The notes under the pieces were generated by a model. It was not told the origin of the DNA. It saw only the letters and a program-made list of their open reading frames with translations, and did not search any database. Positions 27,397 through 33,835 of a DNA stretch of 64,000 bases are shown here, in pieces. This DNA comes from Sphingomonas sp. HITSZ_GF (lineage in GTDB: Bacteria; Pseudomonadota; Alphaproteobacteria; Sphingomonadales; Sphingomonadaceae). The position numbers and the translations under genes were made by a program. Numbering within the stretch: position 1 is the stretch's first letter; each line of letters begins with the position of its first letter. The stretch covers positions 1-64,000 of the forward strand of contig NZ_JARQXA010000001.1 in the NCBI RefSeq assembly GCF_029543155.1, given 5' to 3'.

Positions 27397-27675
27397 ATGG
27401 ATGCCAAACGCCCCGGATATGTCGCCTCCCGAGAAGCCCGGGCCAAGGCGGCGCAAGATCGCTATCAGGTGCTATGGCGGGATATCGAGGCGTTCATCCT
27501 CGATGCTCGATCGCGAAAGATGTGGTGGCAGGGAGCGGGCAGGTTTCCGCCCGTGCCGGTGCTGATGGAGCATCTTGAGAAGCTCGGGCACCGAGCGCCG
27601 CGCGGCGGGCCTATTACCTACAATGTCGTGCAACGCACGCTCGATCGCTGCGGCGACCGACTTCCCCCGAAATGA
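27397..27675 (+). CDS. Hypothetical phage protein (92 aa)
   Basis: A basic, Trp-rich protein (MDAKRPGYVASREARAKAAQ at the start, then MWWQGAGRFPPVPVLMEHLE). I do not recognise a family. Codon use looks coding, and a hairpin at 27679-27698 follows directly. It diverges from the methyltransferase. Confidence 0.55.
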   Translation: MDAKRPGYVASREARAKAAQDRYQVLWRDIEAFILDARSRKMWWQGAGRFPPVPVLMEHLEKLGHRAPRGGPITYNVVQRTLDRCGDRLPPK

Positions 27676-27678
27676 AAA

Positions 27679-27698
27679 GGGCGGGCCTGAGCCCGCCC
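27679..27698. terminator. Intrinsic terminator hairpin, probably bidirectional
   Basis: GGGCGGGC / GCCCGCCC with a 4-nt CTGA loop lies between two convergent genes. An A-run precedes it (GAAAA) and AAATCCTTATTT follows it. Confidence 0.75.
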
Positions 27699-27704
27699 AA
27701 ATCC

Positions 27705-28139
27705 TTATTTCTTTGCGGCCCGGCGTTCCGCGATCTTTGCATCGAACTTCGCTCGACGCTCAGGCGACCATCCTGCGCCCGTCTTGGGCGCGGTCGAGGT
27801 GCGACCGGGCTGCGTGTCCCGTGCCTCCAATTCCTTGTCGAGTTCGCCCTTAGTGAGCGAATCCTTTAGGTGATCCAGCCACTCGACAAAGCGTTCCGAG
27901 GGCACGTGGAAGGTGCTCTTCCCCGCGATCGAAAACGGCAGCGTCACCTGCGCAACTCCATTCTTCACGGTGAAGATTTTCTTCCCCTTGGTGGGTGTTG
28001 CGGACAGGTGCTGATCGCGCGCCTTGTCCACGCGCCGGATCATCGCCTTCCGCTCTTTCTCGTAGTCGTAAGGCTTTTTCGCCCACAGTTCGTGAAGCTT
28101 ATCGTCGGCGAGTTCGAGCAAATCTTTGAGGGCCATCAT
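27705..28139 (-). CDS. Hypothetical phage protein, basic C-terminus
   Basis: 144 residues. It begins ALKDLLELADDKLHELWAKK, has a beta-rich middle (KIFTVKNGVAQVTLPFSIAG) and ends in a Lys/Arg-rich tail (WSPERRAKFDAKIAERRAAKK-like), which suggests nucleic-acid binding. No family recognised. The start is one of two tandem ATG codons (28139 or 28136) after GGGAGA. Confidence 0.65.
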   Translation of the reverse strand: MMALKDLLELADDKLHELWAKKPYDYEKERKAMIRRVDKARDQHLSATPTKGKKIFTVKNGVAQVTLPFSIAGKSTFHVPSERFVEWLDHLKDSLTKGELDKELEARDTQPGRTSTAPKTGAGWSPERRAKFDAKIAERRAAKK

Positions 28140-28209
28140 CGTTCTCCCATCTGCGACACAGTTCGGTGGCGTAGAGCCGTGGGAGTTAACGATCAACTGA
28201 TAGTTCGGT

Positions 28210-28268
28210 GATGGGCGGCCACAGCGCTCGATTCAGCCGCCCATCGGTATCGTTGCGGGAGAGCCCGC
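28210..28268. terminator. Two tandem hairpins downstream of the GIY-YIG gene
   Basis: GATGGGCGGC (28210-28219) pairs with GCCGCCCATC (28236-28245), and GCGGG (28255-28259) pairs with CCCGC (28264-28268). They follow the stop of the leftward GIY-YIG gene and probably end that transcript, although no long T run is present. Confidence 0.5.
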
Positions 28269-28276
28269 AAACTTAT

Positions 28277-28672
28277 TTAGTTCAGGGTTTTTGTCGCTCT
28301 GAACCAACGTCCCGGTATCGCGAGGTTGAAGTAGGCGGGAGAGCCATCCGGTAGACGAGTTCGCAGCACATCGTTGGCGAACATCGCTTCCACCTCTGCA
28401 TAATCGGTTTCAGCGCGAGTAGCGTGAAGGGAGATTATTTCACGCTCGAAAGCCTGATAGCCTTCGCTTTTGATCAGGGCATTGAGGGGCCGGGATGAGC
28501 CCCAATATGAATCGATCCGAGCAGGCCTTGTGCGACGTTTCACCGTGGTCTTCGTGTATTTCCGGCCAATATACATCCGCCCGGTTGGGAGGTGAGTTAT
28601 CCTGTAGACGAAACCTTCGGCCTCTGTGATTTCCTCCGCGCTGAACCGTGAGCGCCACGCTGGTGCGCTCAC
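28277..28672 (-). CDS. GIY-YIG nuclease (SegE-like)
   Basis: The 131-residue product has the GIY-YIG core (GFVYRITHLPTGRMYIGRKY, residues 20-39), then DSYWGSSRPLNALI and FEREIISLHATRAETDYAEV, with Glu in the metal-site helix region. This layout matches small SegE-like phage GIY-YIG nucleases, which may be free-standing homing or DNA-processing enzymes. It starts at GTG 28672, sharing GTGA with the endolysin stop, so the two are translationally coupled. Confidence 0.8.
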   Translation of the reverse strand: MSAPAWRSRFSAEEITEAEGFVYRITHLPTGRMYIGRKYTKTTVKRRTRPARIDSYWGSSRPLNALIKSEGYQAFEREIISLHATRAETDYAEVEAMFANDVLRTRLPDGSPAYFNLAIPGRWFRATKTLN

Positions 28673-29163
28673 GCTTCGTTGCTGGAAACGGAGCCGGAAG
28701 TTTTGAGGCCGATAGGCCCGCCAATCACTGGCACACAAGTGGGCCAGCGTCGCGCTACGCAGCGGGATTTCTCGATGCGGGTGATGCACACCTTGTTGGA
28801 CTGGTTGCCACCGAGCACATGATAGGCGGTGGCATCTTCGCCGACATAGAAGCCTACATGTCCGCCACCGGGCCGGGCGAACACCAAGATCGCGCCGGGA
28901 GCAAGGCGTTCGGCTTGAAGGTTCGACCCCCAGCTTGACCACGAACTTGCCCGCACTGCGATCGGGGCGGGGGTGAGGCCAGCCTCCGCGATGCAGTGCG
29001 CGACGAACAATCCGCACCACGCGGTTTCATCGTCGGTGACGGCGATCCCAAGAATCGCGGAACCGAGTTTCTTCGCCCATCCGAGAATGGTCGGGTCATG
29101 CCGGGCACCGGGGATTTCGGCGGTGCCGATGAGTCTTTGAGCTTCCAAATACCATGCGTTCAT
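28669..29163 (-). CDS. TIGR02594/CHAP-like endolysin
   Basis: The 164-residue protein is an NlpC/P60-CHAP-type cysteine peptidase: nucleophile Cys50 in DDETAWCGLFVAHC and His102 in GGGHVGFYVGED. It begins NAWYLEAQRLIGTAEIPGA. It lacks a signal peptide, so release would need a holin. ATG 29163 has no Shine-Dalgarno but has a TAAATAC box 4 nt upstream (29168-29174, complement), and the start codon lies in a CCATG/CATGG hairpin. Its place in the leftward early region, far from the holin-like genes, is unusual. Confidence 0.85.
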   Translation of the reverse strand: MNAWYLEAQRLIGTAEIPGARHDPTILGWAKKLGSAILGIAVTDDETAWCGLFVAHCIAEAGLTPAPIAVRASSWSSWGSNLQAERLAPGAILVFARPGGGHVGFYVGEDATAYHVLGGNQSNKVCITRIEKSRCVARRWPTCVPVIGGPIGLKTSGSVSSNEA

Positions 29164-29215
29164 GGCAGTATTTATCGCGGAGCCGATCCGCGTTTTTTGG
29201 AAGGCTTTTAAAAAG

Positions 29216-29452
29216 ATGATGACGTTGAAAGAAGTGATCAAGACTGCGATGGAAGCAGGGCTTGGACAAGGCCAAACCAATAACTTCGACGAACAGGCCG
29301 AAGATACTAAGCGCCACATGATCCAGTTGGCAAAGCGCGAGGGCTACACCGAGGAAGACCTCAACAATGAGCTTGGGGATGTCGGCGAGCACGTTCGGAG
29401 CGAACTGAGCAGCGTGTGGGACACGTCGATCGACAATTCTGATAACGATTGA
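29216..29452 (+). CDS. Hypothetical acidic phage protein
   Basis: 78 residues from ATG 29216 (TLKEVIKTAMEAGLGQGQTN), acidic and helical, ending SIDNSDND. An upstream in-frame ATG at 29162 would overlap the endolysin start on the other strand. No family recognised. Confidence 0.5.
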   Translation: MMTLKEVIKTAMEAGLGQGQTNNFDEQAEDTKRHMIQLAKREGYTEEDLNNELGDVGEHVRSELSSVWDTSIDNSDND

Positions 29453-29459
29453 AGAAAAG

Positions 29460-29535
29460 GAGCCGCCACCAACTGGTGAAGGCGGCGGCTCAAGTTTGCG
29501 AGAACGGGCGGGAAAATTTTCGAAGGAAACCGCCC
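29460..29535. terminator. Paired hairpins between convergent genes
   Basis: GAGCCGCC (29460-29467) pairs with GGCGGCTC (29484-29491), and GGGCGG (29506-29511) pairs with CCGCCC (29530-29535) around an AAAATTTT centre. They serve the rightward gene ending at 29452 and the leftward gene ending at 29542. Confidence 0.55.
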
Positions 29536-29541
29536 GCTTTC

Positions 29542-29676
29542 CTATTTAACAAGCGCCTTGAGCCGCTTGATCTCCCGACCGCGCAGCCACGCGATGTGCC
29601 ATGCTATCGACATGCCCACGGTTGGGACCATCGAGGACACGACAAGCAGCAAGATGGTGCCTTGCGCCGCGCTCAT
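29542..29676 (-). CDS. Small membrane protein (44 aa)
   Basis: The peptide begins SAAQGTILLLVVSSMVPTVG, one hydrophobic helix, and ends basic (REIKRLKALVK). ATG 29676 overlaps the preceding stop as ATGA. The size and coupling resemble small phage membrane proteins (holin accessory or exclusion factor), but no family is recognised. Confidence 0.55.
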   Translation of the reverse strand: MSAAQGTILLLVVSSMVPTVGMSIAWHIAWLRGREIKRLKALVK

Positions 29677-30179
29677 GACTGCGCGACCTCAATCCTACGG
29701 GTAATATGAGCCTTGAGAGCACCGGCAGAGCGGGATTTGAGTCTACCGGCAGTGCATTCAGCGTCGATAGCGCGATGCGCCTTCAAAGCCTCATCTCTCG
29801 TGTAGGAAAGCTGGGTAACGAACTTGGTCGTGCTCGATGGAACGCCAGTAGCCTTTGCCGTCGAAGTTGCCCTGCGGATGTTGGTCTTACGCGGTGGCCA
29901 CATACCAGCCTTGCGCAATACATTCCGCGTTTGATGGAGGGAATCTTCGTTGATCGTGAGGGTATCCTCACCCGTGGTGCTATCGTCGATCCGCTCGTAG
30001 GCGATCACCAGATCGGCATCGTCGAGCTTACGGCAGGCATCGATAGTCTGTTGGAGTGTAAGGCCAGCAAGCTCCGCTATGTATTCGAAGTCGGTCATGA
30101 AATCTTTGCCGATCCACGCGACCCGCGCGAGCACATTAAGTTCGTCGTCGGTGAAATCGTTCTTTGTAATATAGTTCAT
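29673..30179 (-). CDS. Putative helix-turn-helix phage protein
   Basis: 168 residues. It begins NYITKNDFTDDELNVLARVA. Residues 8-60 look like a winged helix (FEYIAELAGLTLQQTIDACR as the recognition part), and the C-terminus is basic with a helical RDEALKAHRAIDAECTAGRL segment. ATG 30179 is used because GGGGAA sits 6 nt upstream. The large inverted repeat at 30190-30225 touches its ribosome site, so it is a candidate autoregulated early regulator. The DNA-binding call is an inference. Confidence 0.55.
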   Translation of the reverse strand: MNYITKNDFTDDELNVLARVAWIGKDFMTDFEYIAELAGLTLQQTIDACRKLDDADLVIAYERIDDSTTGEDTLTINEDSLHQTRNVLRKAGMWPPRKTNIRRATSTAKATGVPSSTTKFVTQLSYTRDEALKAHRAIDAECTAGRLKSRSAGALKAHITRRIEVAQS

Positions 30180-30185
30180 TTTCAT

Positions 30186-30531
30186 TCCCCAAGGTTGTCC
30201 ATGTCGGACGATCCCGGACAACCTTGGATGAAATCTAAGATCGTCCGACCAGCTTATAATGAAGGCCCGGAAGACCGCGCGCAATATTGAACTAAGTCCG
30301 CGATGAACGGCGCGAACTGTTATTGAGACCGATATTAATTGATTAGCGTTTCGCCCTCGCGAAGTCCGCAAAAGCGTTTGCAATAACAGTTCGGTGTGAG
30401 GCTTCGGGGCAACGCCGGAGATTTATCTTCAAGCGACATCTTGTCAGGATAAACGTTTATGATCGATCGACTCGGGGGAGCACCCGATATATCTGTATGG
30501 CTTGTTAGGTTGCGCGATCGGAGGAATGCAG
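30186..30531. promoter_or_regulatory. Prophage control region with interleaved inverted repeats
   Basis: This 346-bp gene-free stretch has three perfect inverted repeats. CAAGGTTGTCC (30190-30200) / GGACAACCTTG (30215-30225); GTCGGACGATC (30203-30213) / GATCGTCCGAC (30239-30249); and a 13-bp pair beginning CGAACTG (30313-30325 and 30381-30393). The first two are interleaved, so as RNA they exclude each other. The third flanks AT-rich GATATTAATTGATTAG, a likely promoter. It separates a leftward gene (30179) from a rightward one (30532) and is the best candidate for the lysogeny switch. Confidence 0.6.
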
Positions 30532-30687
30532 ATGCCCGGATGGAAGTTGTTTCTTGTTATCGTTGCCGCGATCCTGACTGCGAACCTGATCACGTCGGTT
30601 GTGTCCGCACTGGTGTGGGGAGCGTTCGAAAAGGGCTTTGTCCGGGTCGAGACGACCGAGCAGAATATTCCACCGATCTCGCGGTGA
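30532..30687 (+). CDS. Small single-helix membrane protein (51 aa)
   Basis: PGWKLFLVIVAAILTANLIT is one transmembrane helix, followed by a short tail. ATG 30532 follows GGAGGA by 6 nt; an ATG at 30526 is too close to it. It is transcribed rightward from the control region and is convergent with 30694. No family recognised. Confidence 0.5.
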   Translation: MPGWKLFLVIVAAILTANLITSVVSALVWGAFEKGFVRVETTEQNIPPISR

Positions 30688-30693
30688 GGATGC

Positions 30694-31062
30694 TCATACG
30701 TCCTTGAACATCGCCTGCATTTCGAGTTCGTCCATCTCTGCGAGAAGCTGCGAGAGCGAGACTGGCGAGCCATCAGGGCGTTCGAGAACAGGATCGTCTT
30801 CATCTGCTGACAGAGCCGTTAGCACCGCCATGGCCATCTGTGTGACGGTCCAGCGACCGCGATCAATTACGCTGGAAAATTCGGGATAGTCGGTGTGCCA
30901 ATACTCACTCGCGGTGCGCTGCCACCATGCCGGTTTGTGCCCCGTATGAGCGGGGAGATTGTCAAAGCCGATCTCGCTCTCGATCTCGATCGCGGGCAGC
31001 GACAAGAACGGGATTGACCAAAAATCCTTGTCGTCATCGTCGTCGAGATCGTCGAAGATCAT
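30694..31062 (-). CDS. Hypothetical acidic phage protein
   Basis: 122 residues with an extremely acidic start (IFDDLDDDDDKDFWSIPF) and an acidic helical end (AEMDELEMQAMFKDV). The highly charged surface could mimic DNA (inference only). It starts within an ATGA overlap with the gene at 31059. Confidence 0.6.
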   Translation of the reverse strand: MIFDDLDDDDDKDFWSIPFLSLPAIEIESEIGFDNLPAHTGHKPAWWQRTASEYWHTDYPEFSSVIDRGRWTVTQMAMAVLTALSADEDDPVLERPDGSPVSLSQLLAEMDELEMQAMFKDV

Positions 31063-31325
31063 GCTTCGCCCTTCGCCGGGCGAGCGCATAGGAAGAGCGT
31101 CTCGGATTCTGGATCGAGACGGTATCCCTCATTGGTGTAGGTGAGCGTGCCGCCATGCCCTTTGATGAACGCTACACGCTTTAGCAGTTCGGGAAGCGCA
31201 TCCAGTTCCAATCCGGCAGCGTGCGACGATGCAAGAACTTCCATCCATGCTTCTGTATCGTAGCCTAAGAACGTCCATTCACCCGATGACTGCGGGGTCA
31301 GAAGCGTTGCAATGTTGTGCCTCAT
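31059..31325 (-). CDS. Hypothetical phage protein (88 aa)
   Basis: It begins RHNIATLLTPQSSGEWTFLG and is a mixed alpha-beta protein with a late beta segment (GGTLTYTNEGYRLDPESETL). No family recognised. ATGA overlaps link it to genes on both sides. Confidence 0.6.
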   Translation of the reverse strand: MRHNIATLLTPQSSGEWTFLGYDTEAWMEVLASSHAAGLELDALPELLKRVAFIKGHGGTLTYTNEGYRLDPESETLFLCARPAKGEA

Positions 31326-31432
31326 TGTCCGCCCTCCCGATGCTGGCGAGAGCTACACAGGCCGTAAAGAACACCAAACGCGAACGCGCCGATATAGCCG
31401 AGGGCGATCGAAGTGATTCCGAGGGCGCTCAT
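31322..31432 (-). CDS. Tiny membrane protein (36 aa)
   Basis: SALGITSIALGYIGAFAFGV is one hydrophobic helix, followed by a Cys and a basic tail. Both ends share 4-nt ATGA overlaps with neighbouring leftward genes, which is the main evidence that it is translated. Confidence 0.5.
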   Translation of the reverse strand: MSALGITSIALGYIGAFAFGVLYGLCSSRQHREGGQ

Positions 31433-31593
31433 GACTGCACCCCTCGACGTTGAAGTTCTGCCTTGATGGCCGCACGAGCTTCAGGGCTGACTTCAACGAT
31501 ATCGATAGTGCCATCTTCCCGCTCGATCAGCGGAGCAGCGGATAGGAGGTCGCGCAGGCGCTTCACGTGTATACGTTCGATTGCGGTGATCAT
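31429..31593 (-). CDS. Hypothetical phage protein (54 aa)
   Basis: ITAIERIHVKRLRDLLSAAP at the start and PEARAAIKAELQRRGVQS at the end; charged and helical. It overlaps both neighbours by ATGA. The frame is open further upstream, but that part is a shadow of the gene at 31590. Confidence 0.55.
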   Translation of the reverse strand: MITAIERIHVKRLRDLLSAAPLIEREDGTIDIVEVSPEARAAIKAELQRRGVQS

Positions 31594-31778
31594 GCGGCAT
31601 CCTCCGACTTTATCGCGTCGATGATGTCCGTGCGGCCCTGAACCGAAGCGATTGCGTAGATGATATCGAGGCGATGTTCGGCGCGATCCGCGCGGGCCGA
31701 ATGTTTGAGCATTTGCGAGTAAATTTGAATGATCATCACCGCGAATGCAGCGATGGCAATTGCAACTATTGTGTCCAT
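31590..31778 (-). CDS. Small membrane-anchored protein (62 aa)
   Basis: One N-terminal helix (DTIVAIAIAAFAVMIIQIYS), then a charged helical tail (RADRAEHRLDIIYAIASVQG). No family recognised. It is coupled to the downstream gene by ATGA. Confidence 0.6.
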   Translation of the reverse strand: MDTIVAIAIAAFAVMIIQIYSQMLKHSARADRAEHRLDIIYAIASVQGRTDIIDAIKSEDAA

Positions 31779-31789
31779 TTCTTATCCTC

Positions 31790-32017
31790 TCATAGTCCGG
31801 TTTTTTGTGCAGTATTATTCGATAAACGCTCTTCGATTTGATCGACATACGCGCCGAACATCATCGAGAAATTCGCGCTGATTATCGGGTCGCGGAAATA
31901 CGCCCATCCACCTTCAAGACGGACGCGGTTGCGCTTCATGAAGCGAAGAATTGATTTGGTGGTATGGGGGATGTGAAGCGCGATGCGCGCGCTGCGAAAT
32001 CGTTTGAAGTCTGGCAT
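31790..32017 (-). CDS. Hypothetical basic phage protein (75 aa)
   Basis: The N-terminal half is basic (PDFKRFRSARIALHIPHTTK) and could bind nucleic acid. AAAGGG lies before ATG 32017. It is the first gene of the leftward string that runs down to 30694. Confidence 0.55.
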   Translation of the reverse strand: MPDFKRFRSARIALHIPHTTKSILRFMKRNRVRLEGGWAYFRDPIISANFSMMFGAYVDQIEERLSNNTAQKTGL

Positions 32018-32224
32018 CTGTAGCCCTTTCTAATTTGTGTCCGAAGTATTTATTTCGGAGACAAGAAAGAGGGCTGATAAGGCCGATTTTTCGCAATTTT
32101 GGAGAGTGTGGGGCGGGAAGGGCTGGACACAAATCCCGCCCCACATTCTATTTATCGATTATACAGGGAAGGGGGATGGCGTGCATTAAACTTCGGCGTT
32201 CGGGTGCCCGCAGATAACGAAAAA
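32018..32224. promoter_or_regulatory. Candidate leftward promoter region
   Basis: On the minus strand there is a perfect TATAAT (complement of 32158-32163), with no convincing -35 box, and a CCGAA/TTCGG hairpin with ATAAATAC in its loop (about 32041-32058). It lies downstream of the terminator at 32225-32254, so the small-gene string needs a promoter here. A 38-codon frame (32030-32146, minus) also fits but is weakly supported. Confidence 0.45.
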
Positions 32225-32254
32225 GCCGCAGCTATGGTCGTATAGCTGCGGCTC
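32225..32254 (-). terminator. Intrinsic terminator (leftward)
   Basis: AGCCGCAGCTAT (32225-32236) pairs perfectly with ATAGCTGCGGCT (32243-32254). On the minus strand the stem is followed by TTTTT, so it ends the replication operon. Confidence 0.85.
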
Positions 32255-32265
32255 TCATTTAGACC

Positions 32266-32406
32266 CTACCGGTCTCTATTCTGTCCGGTGCCCGCACAAG
32301 GGGTGCAGTCACGCCACTCGCTGGTTCCATCAGGGAAATACCAGCGCTCGCCGCGACGGCCCTCGCACTCGGGGCACACATCGTCTTGATCGTCATAGTC
32401 GTTCAT
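32266..32406 (-). CDS. Small zinc-ribbon-like protein (46 aa)
   Basis: Two CxxC knuckles (CPEC and CTPCAGTG) as in DnaJ-type zinc fingers; the rest is acidic (NDYDDQDDV). It overlaps the end of the upstream frame. Likely a nucleic-acid or protein-binding accessory factor. Confidence 0.6.
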   Translation of the reverse strand: MNDYDDQDDVCPECEGRRGERWYFPDGTSEWRDCTPCAGTGQNRDR

Positions 32407-32605
32407 TTGGCTTGATCCATGTGGGCATTCCATCCGGAGGCCCCACATTCGCCCGTCCCGGATAGGCCACGGAAAAAGGTCCGTGAGCGTGTAAACCGCC
32501 CATTCTATCGGGACGGACGTTGGCGCACCTCACCAAGCCGAGCGGGATGCGTCCAATGCGCGTGGGATATCGGGACGATCGCCCGCCATTCAAGGGCGGT
32601 GCCAC
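32393..32605 (-). CDS. Hypothetical protein, possible (70 aa)
   Basis: GTG 32605 shares a base with the upstream stop (TAGTG) and the end overlaps the next gene by 14 nt, a coupling pattern common here. The sequence (GGLHAHGPFSVAYPGRANVG) has no recognised family. Coding status is uncertain. Confidence 0.4.
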   Translation of the reverse strand: MAPPLNGGRSSRYPTRIGRIPLGLVRCANVRPDRMGGLHAHGPFSVAYPGRANVGPPDGMPTWIKPNERL

Positions 32606-32886
32606 TAAACATCCACGATGTTGCCGCCGAATGTGATCGCGAAGAGCATCGCGTCGTTGGGGTCGGCGAAGTAAACTCGCTCTCTATTGAAGTCGATTGA
32701 TAATCCGAACTTAAAGTCGCCGTCTGGATAGCTGCTTAGCCAATCAAGAATGCTCTTCAGTTCGCGTAGGCACGCGTCTGCGTTCCTGAACGGCTGAGTA
32801 TCAACCGCATGAGGGTAGTGGGCAAAAGACTGGCCTTCGCGCGCCTCTGCATGGTCTTCGATGTAGCGATCTTCAATGCTGCGCAT
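32605..32886 (-). CDS. Hypothetical phage protein (93 aa)
   Basis: RSIEDRYIEDHAEAREGQSF at the start, then ELKSILDWLSSYPDGDFKFG and a beta-rich end. It overlaps the prim-pol gene by 14 nt. No family recognised. Confidence 0.6.
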   Translation of the reverse strand: MRSIEDRYIEDHAEAREGQSFAHYPHAVDTQPFRNADACLRELKSILDWLSSYPDGDFKFGLSIDFNRERVYFADPNDAMLFAITFGGNIVDV

Positions 32887-33835
32887 TTCGCCTCCATTTC
32901 GCGAACTTCTCCGCAAGAGGATCGATGCGTTCCATTCTCGTGGCCTTGATCTCCGCGTATCGTGAGACGGCAGCCGCATGCGCGTTCTGCGCGTCGTGGT
33001 CGATGTCGCTGGTGTCGCGTCCGATCGAATGGGCGTATTCCCGCCCGATCGCCGCGAGATCATCGGCGGTGATCGCGTAGCCCTTGAGTAGCGCGCGGGT
33101 GCCGGTGCTGCATAGGAACGCGAAGAGCCTTCCGCCCTTCTCGCCGCTGCATGCCTTCGCGAGGCTCTCAGGGGCGACCAGATCGCCATGCAGGCTGATT
33201 TGATCAGGGGAGGGGGTGCGAAACCCGGAAAGGTCCATATACGCGCTGGTGAGCTTCCTCGACGGTCTGGGGGCGATCGTGACCGGGTGCAGCAGCATCA
33301 TGAGATCGATGTCGAGCGGATCGCCCTCATCGCAGCGGTGGAAAATCGTTTCCTCGTTCCATGCGCGTGGGGCGACGAACAGCCGGGATTCATCCTTGGT
33401 CTGCGGATCGAGACAACCCAGCCACTGCGCGATGGTGGCCCACATCGCGGGATATTCCTCGGCCTCCACGATGCGAGAGAGCGGGAACATCAGGCGGAAA
33501 CGGTGCGCCCGCGATGTGTGGCTCGATGTCGTATAAACGACGAAGGGCGAACCTTGCTCGATCATCTTCTCTGCGATGGCGTCGATCGTCGGGCGGATAT
33601 CGCCGCCCTTGTCATCGATGTCGGCGGCAAACCAATTCCAGCCCGCGACATTGCGCTTTGCCCGAATCACACCGTCGTCATAGATCGCAGGCGAGATGCA
33701 CAAGGTGCGGGTCTTGTCCCGCCCGCACTGCGCGGATTGGCCTTCGAGATAATCCGCGAACGTGGTCCAATCTTGCGCCAGATGCATGACCGGATAGCGG
33801 TCATAGACATCCCGGAGGGTCGAGTAGGCGATCAT
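32873..33835 (-). CDS. Prim-pol (AEP-type) replication protein
   Basis: The 320-residue protein shows archaeo-eukaryotic primase features: the DxD pair Asp72/Asp74 in FAADIDDKGGD, then YTTSSHTSRAHRFRLMFPLS with the S-x-H-like Ser104/His106 and a following basic strand. It is expected to make primers or synthesise DNA at the phage origin. It overlaps the helicase gene by 4 nt (ATGA), forming the replication unit. Confidence 0.75.
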   Translation of the reverse strand: MIAYSTLRDVYDRYPVMHLAQDWTTFADYLEGQSAQCGRDKTRTLCISPAIYDDGVIRAKRNVAGWNWFAADIDDKGGDIRPTIDAIAEKMIEQGSPFVVYTTSSHTSRAHRFRLMFPLSRIVEAEEYPAMWATIAQWLGCLDPQTKDESRLFVAPRAWNEETIFHRCDEGDPLDIDLMMLLHPVTIAPRPSRKLTSAYMDLSGFRTPSPDQISLHGDLVAPESLAKACSGEKGGRLFAFLCSTGTRALLKGYAITADDLAAIGREYAHSIGRDTSDIDHDAQNAHAAAVSRYAEIKATRMERIDPLAEKFAKWRRNAQH

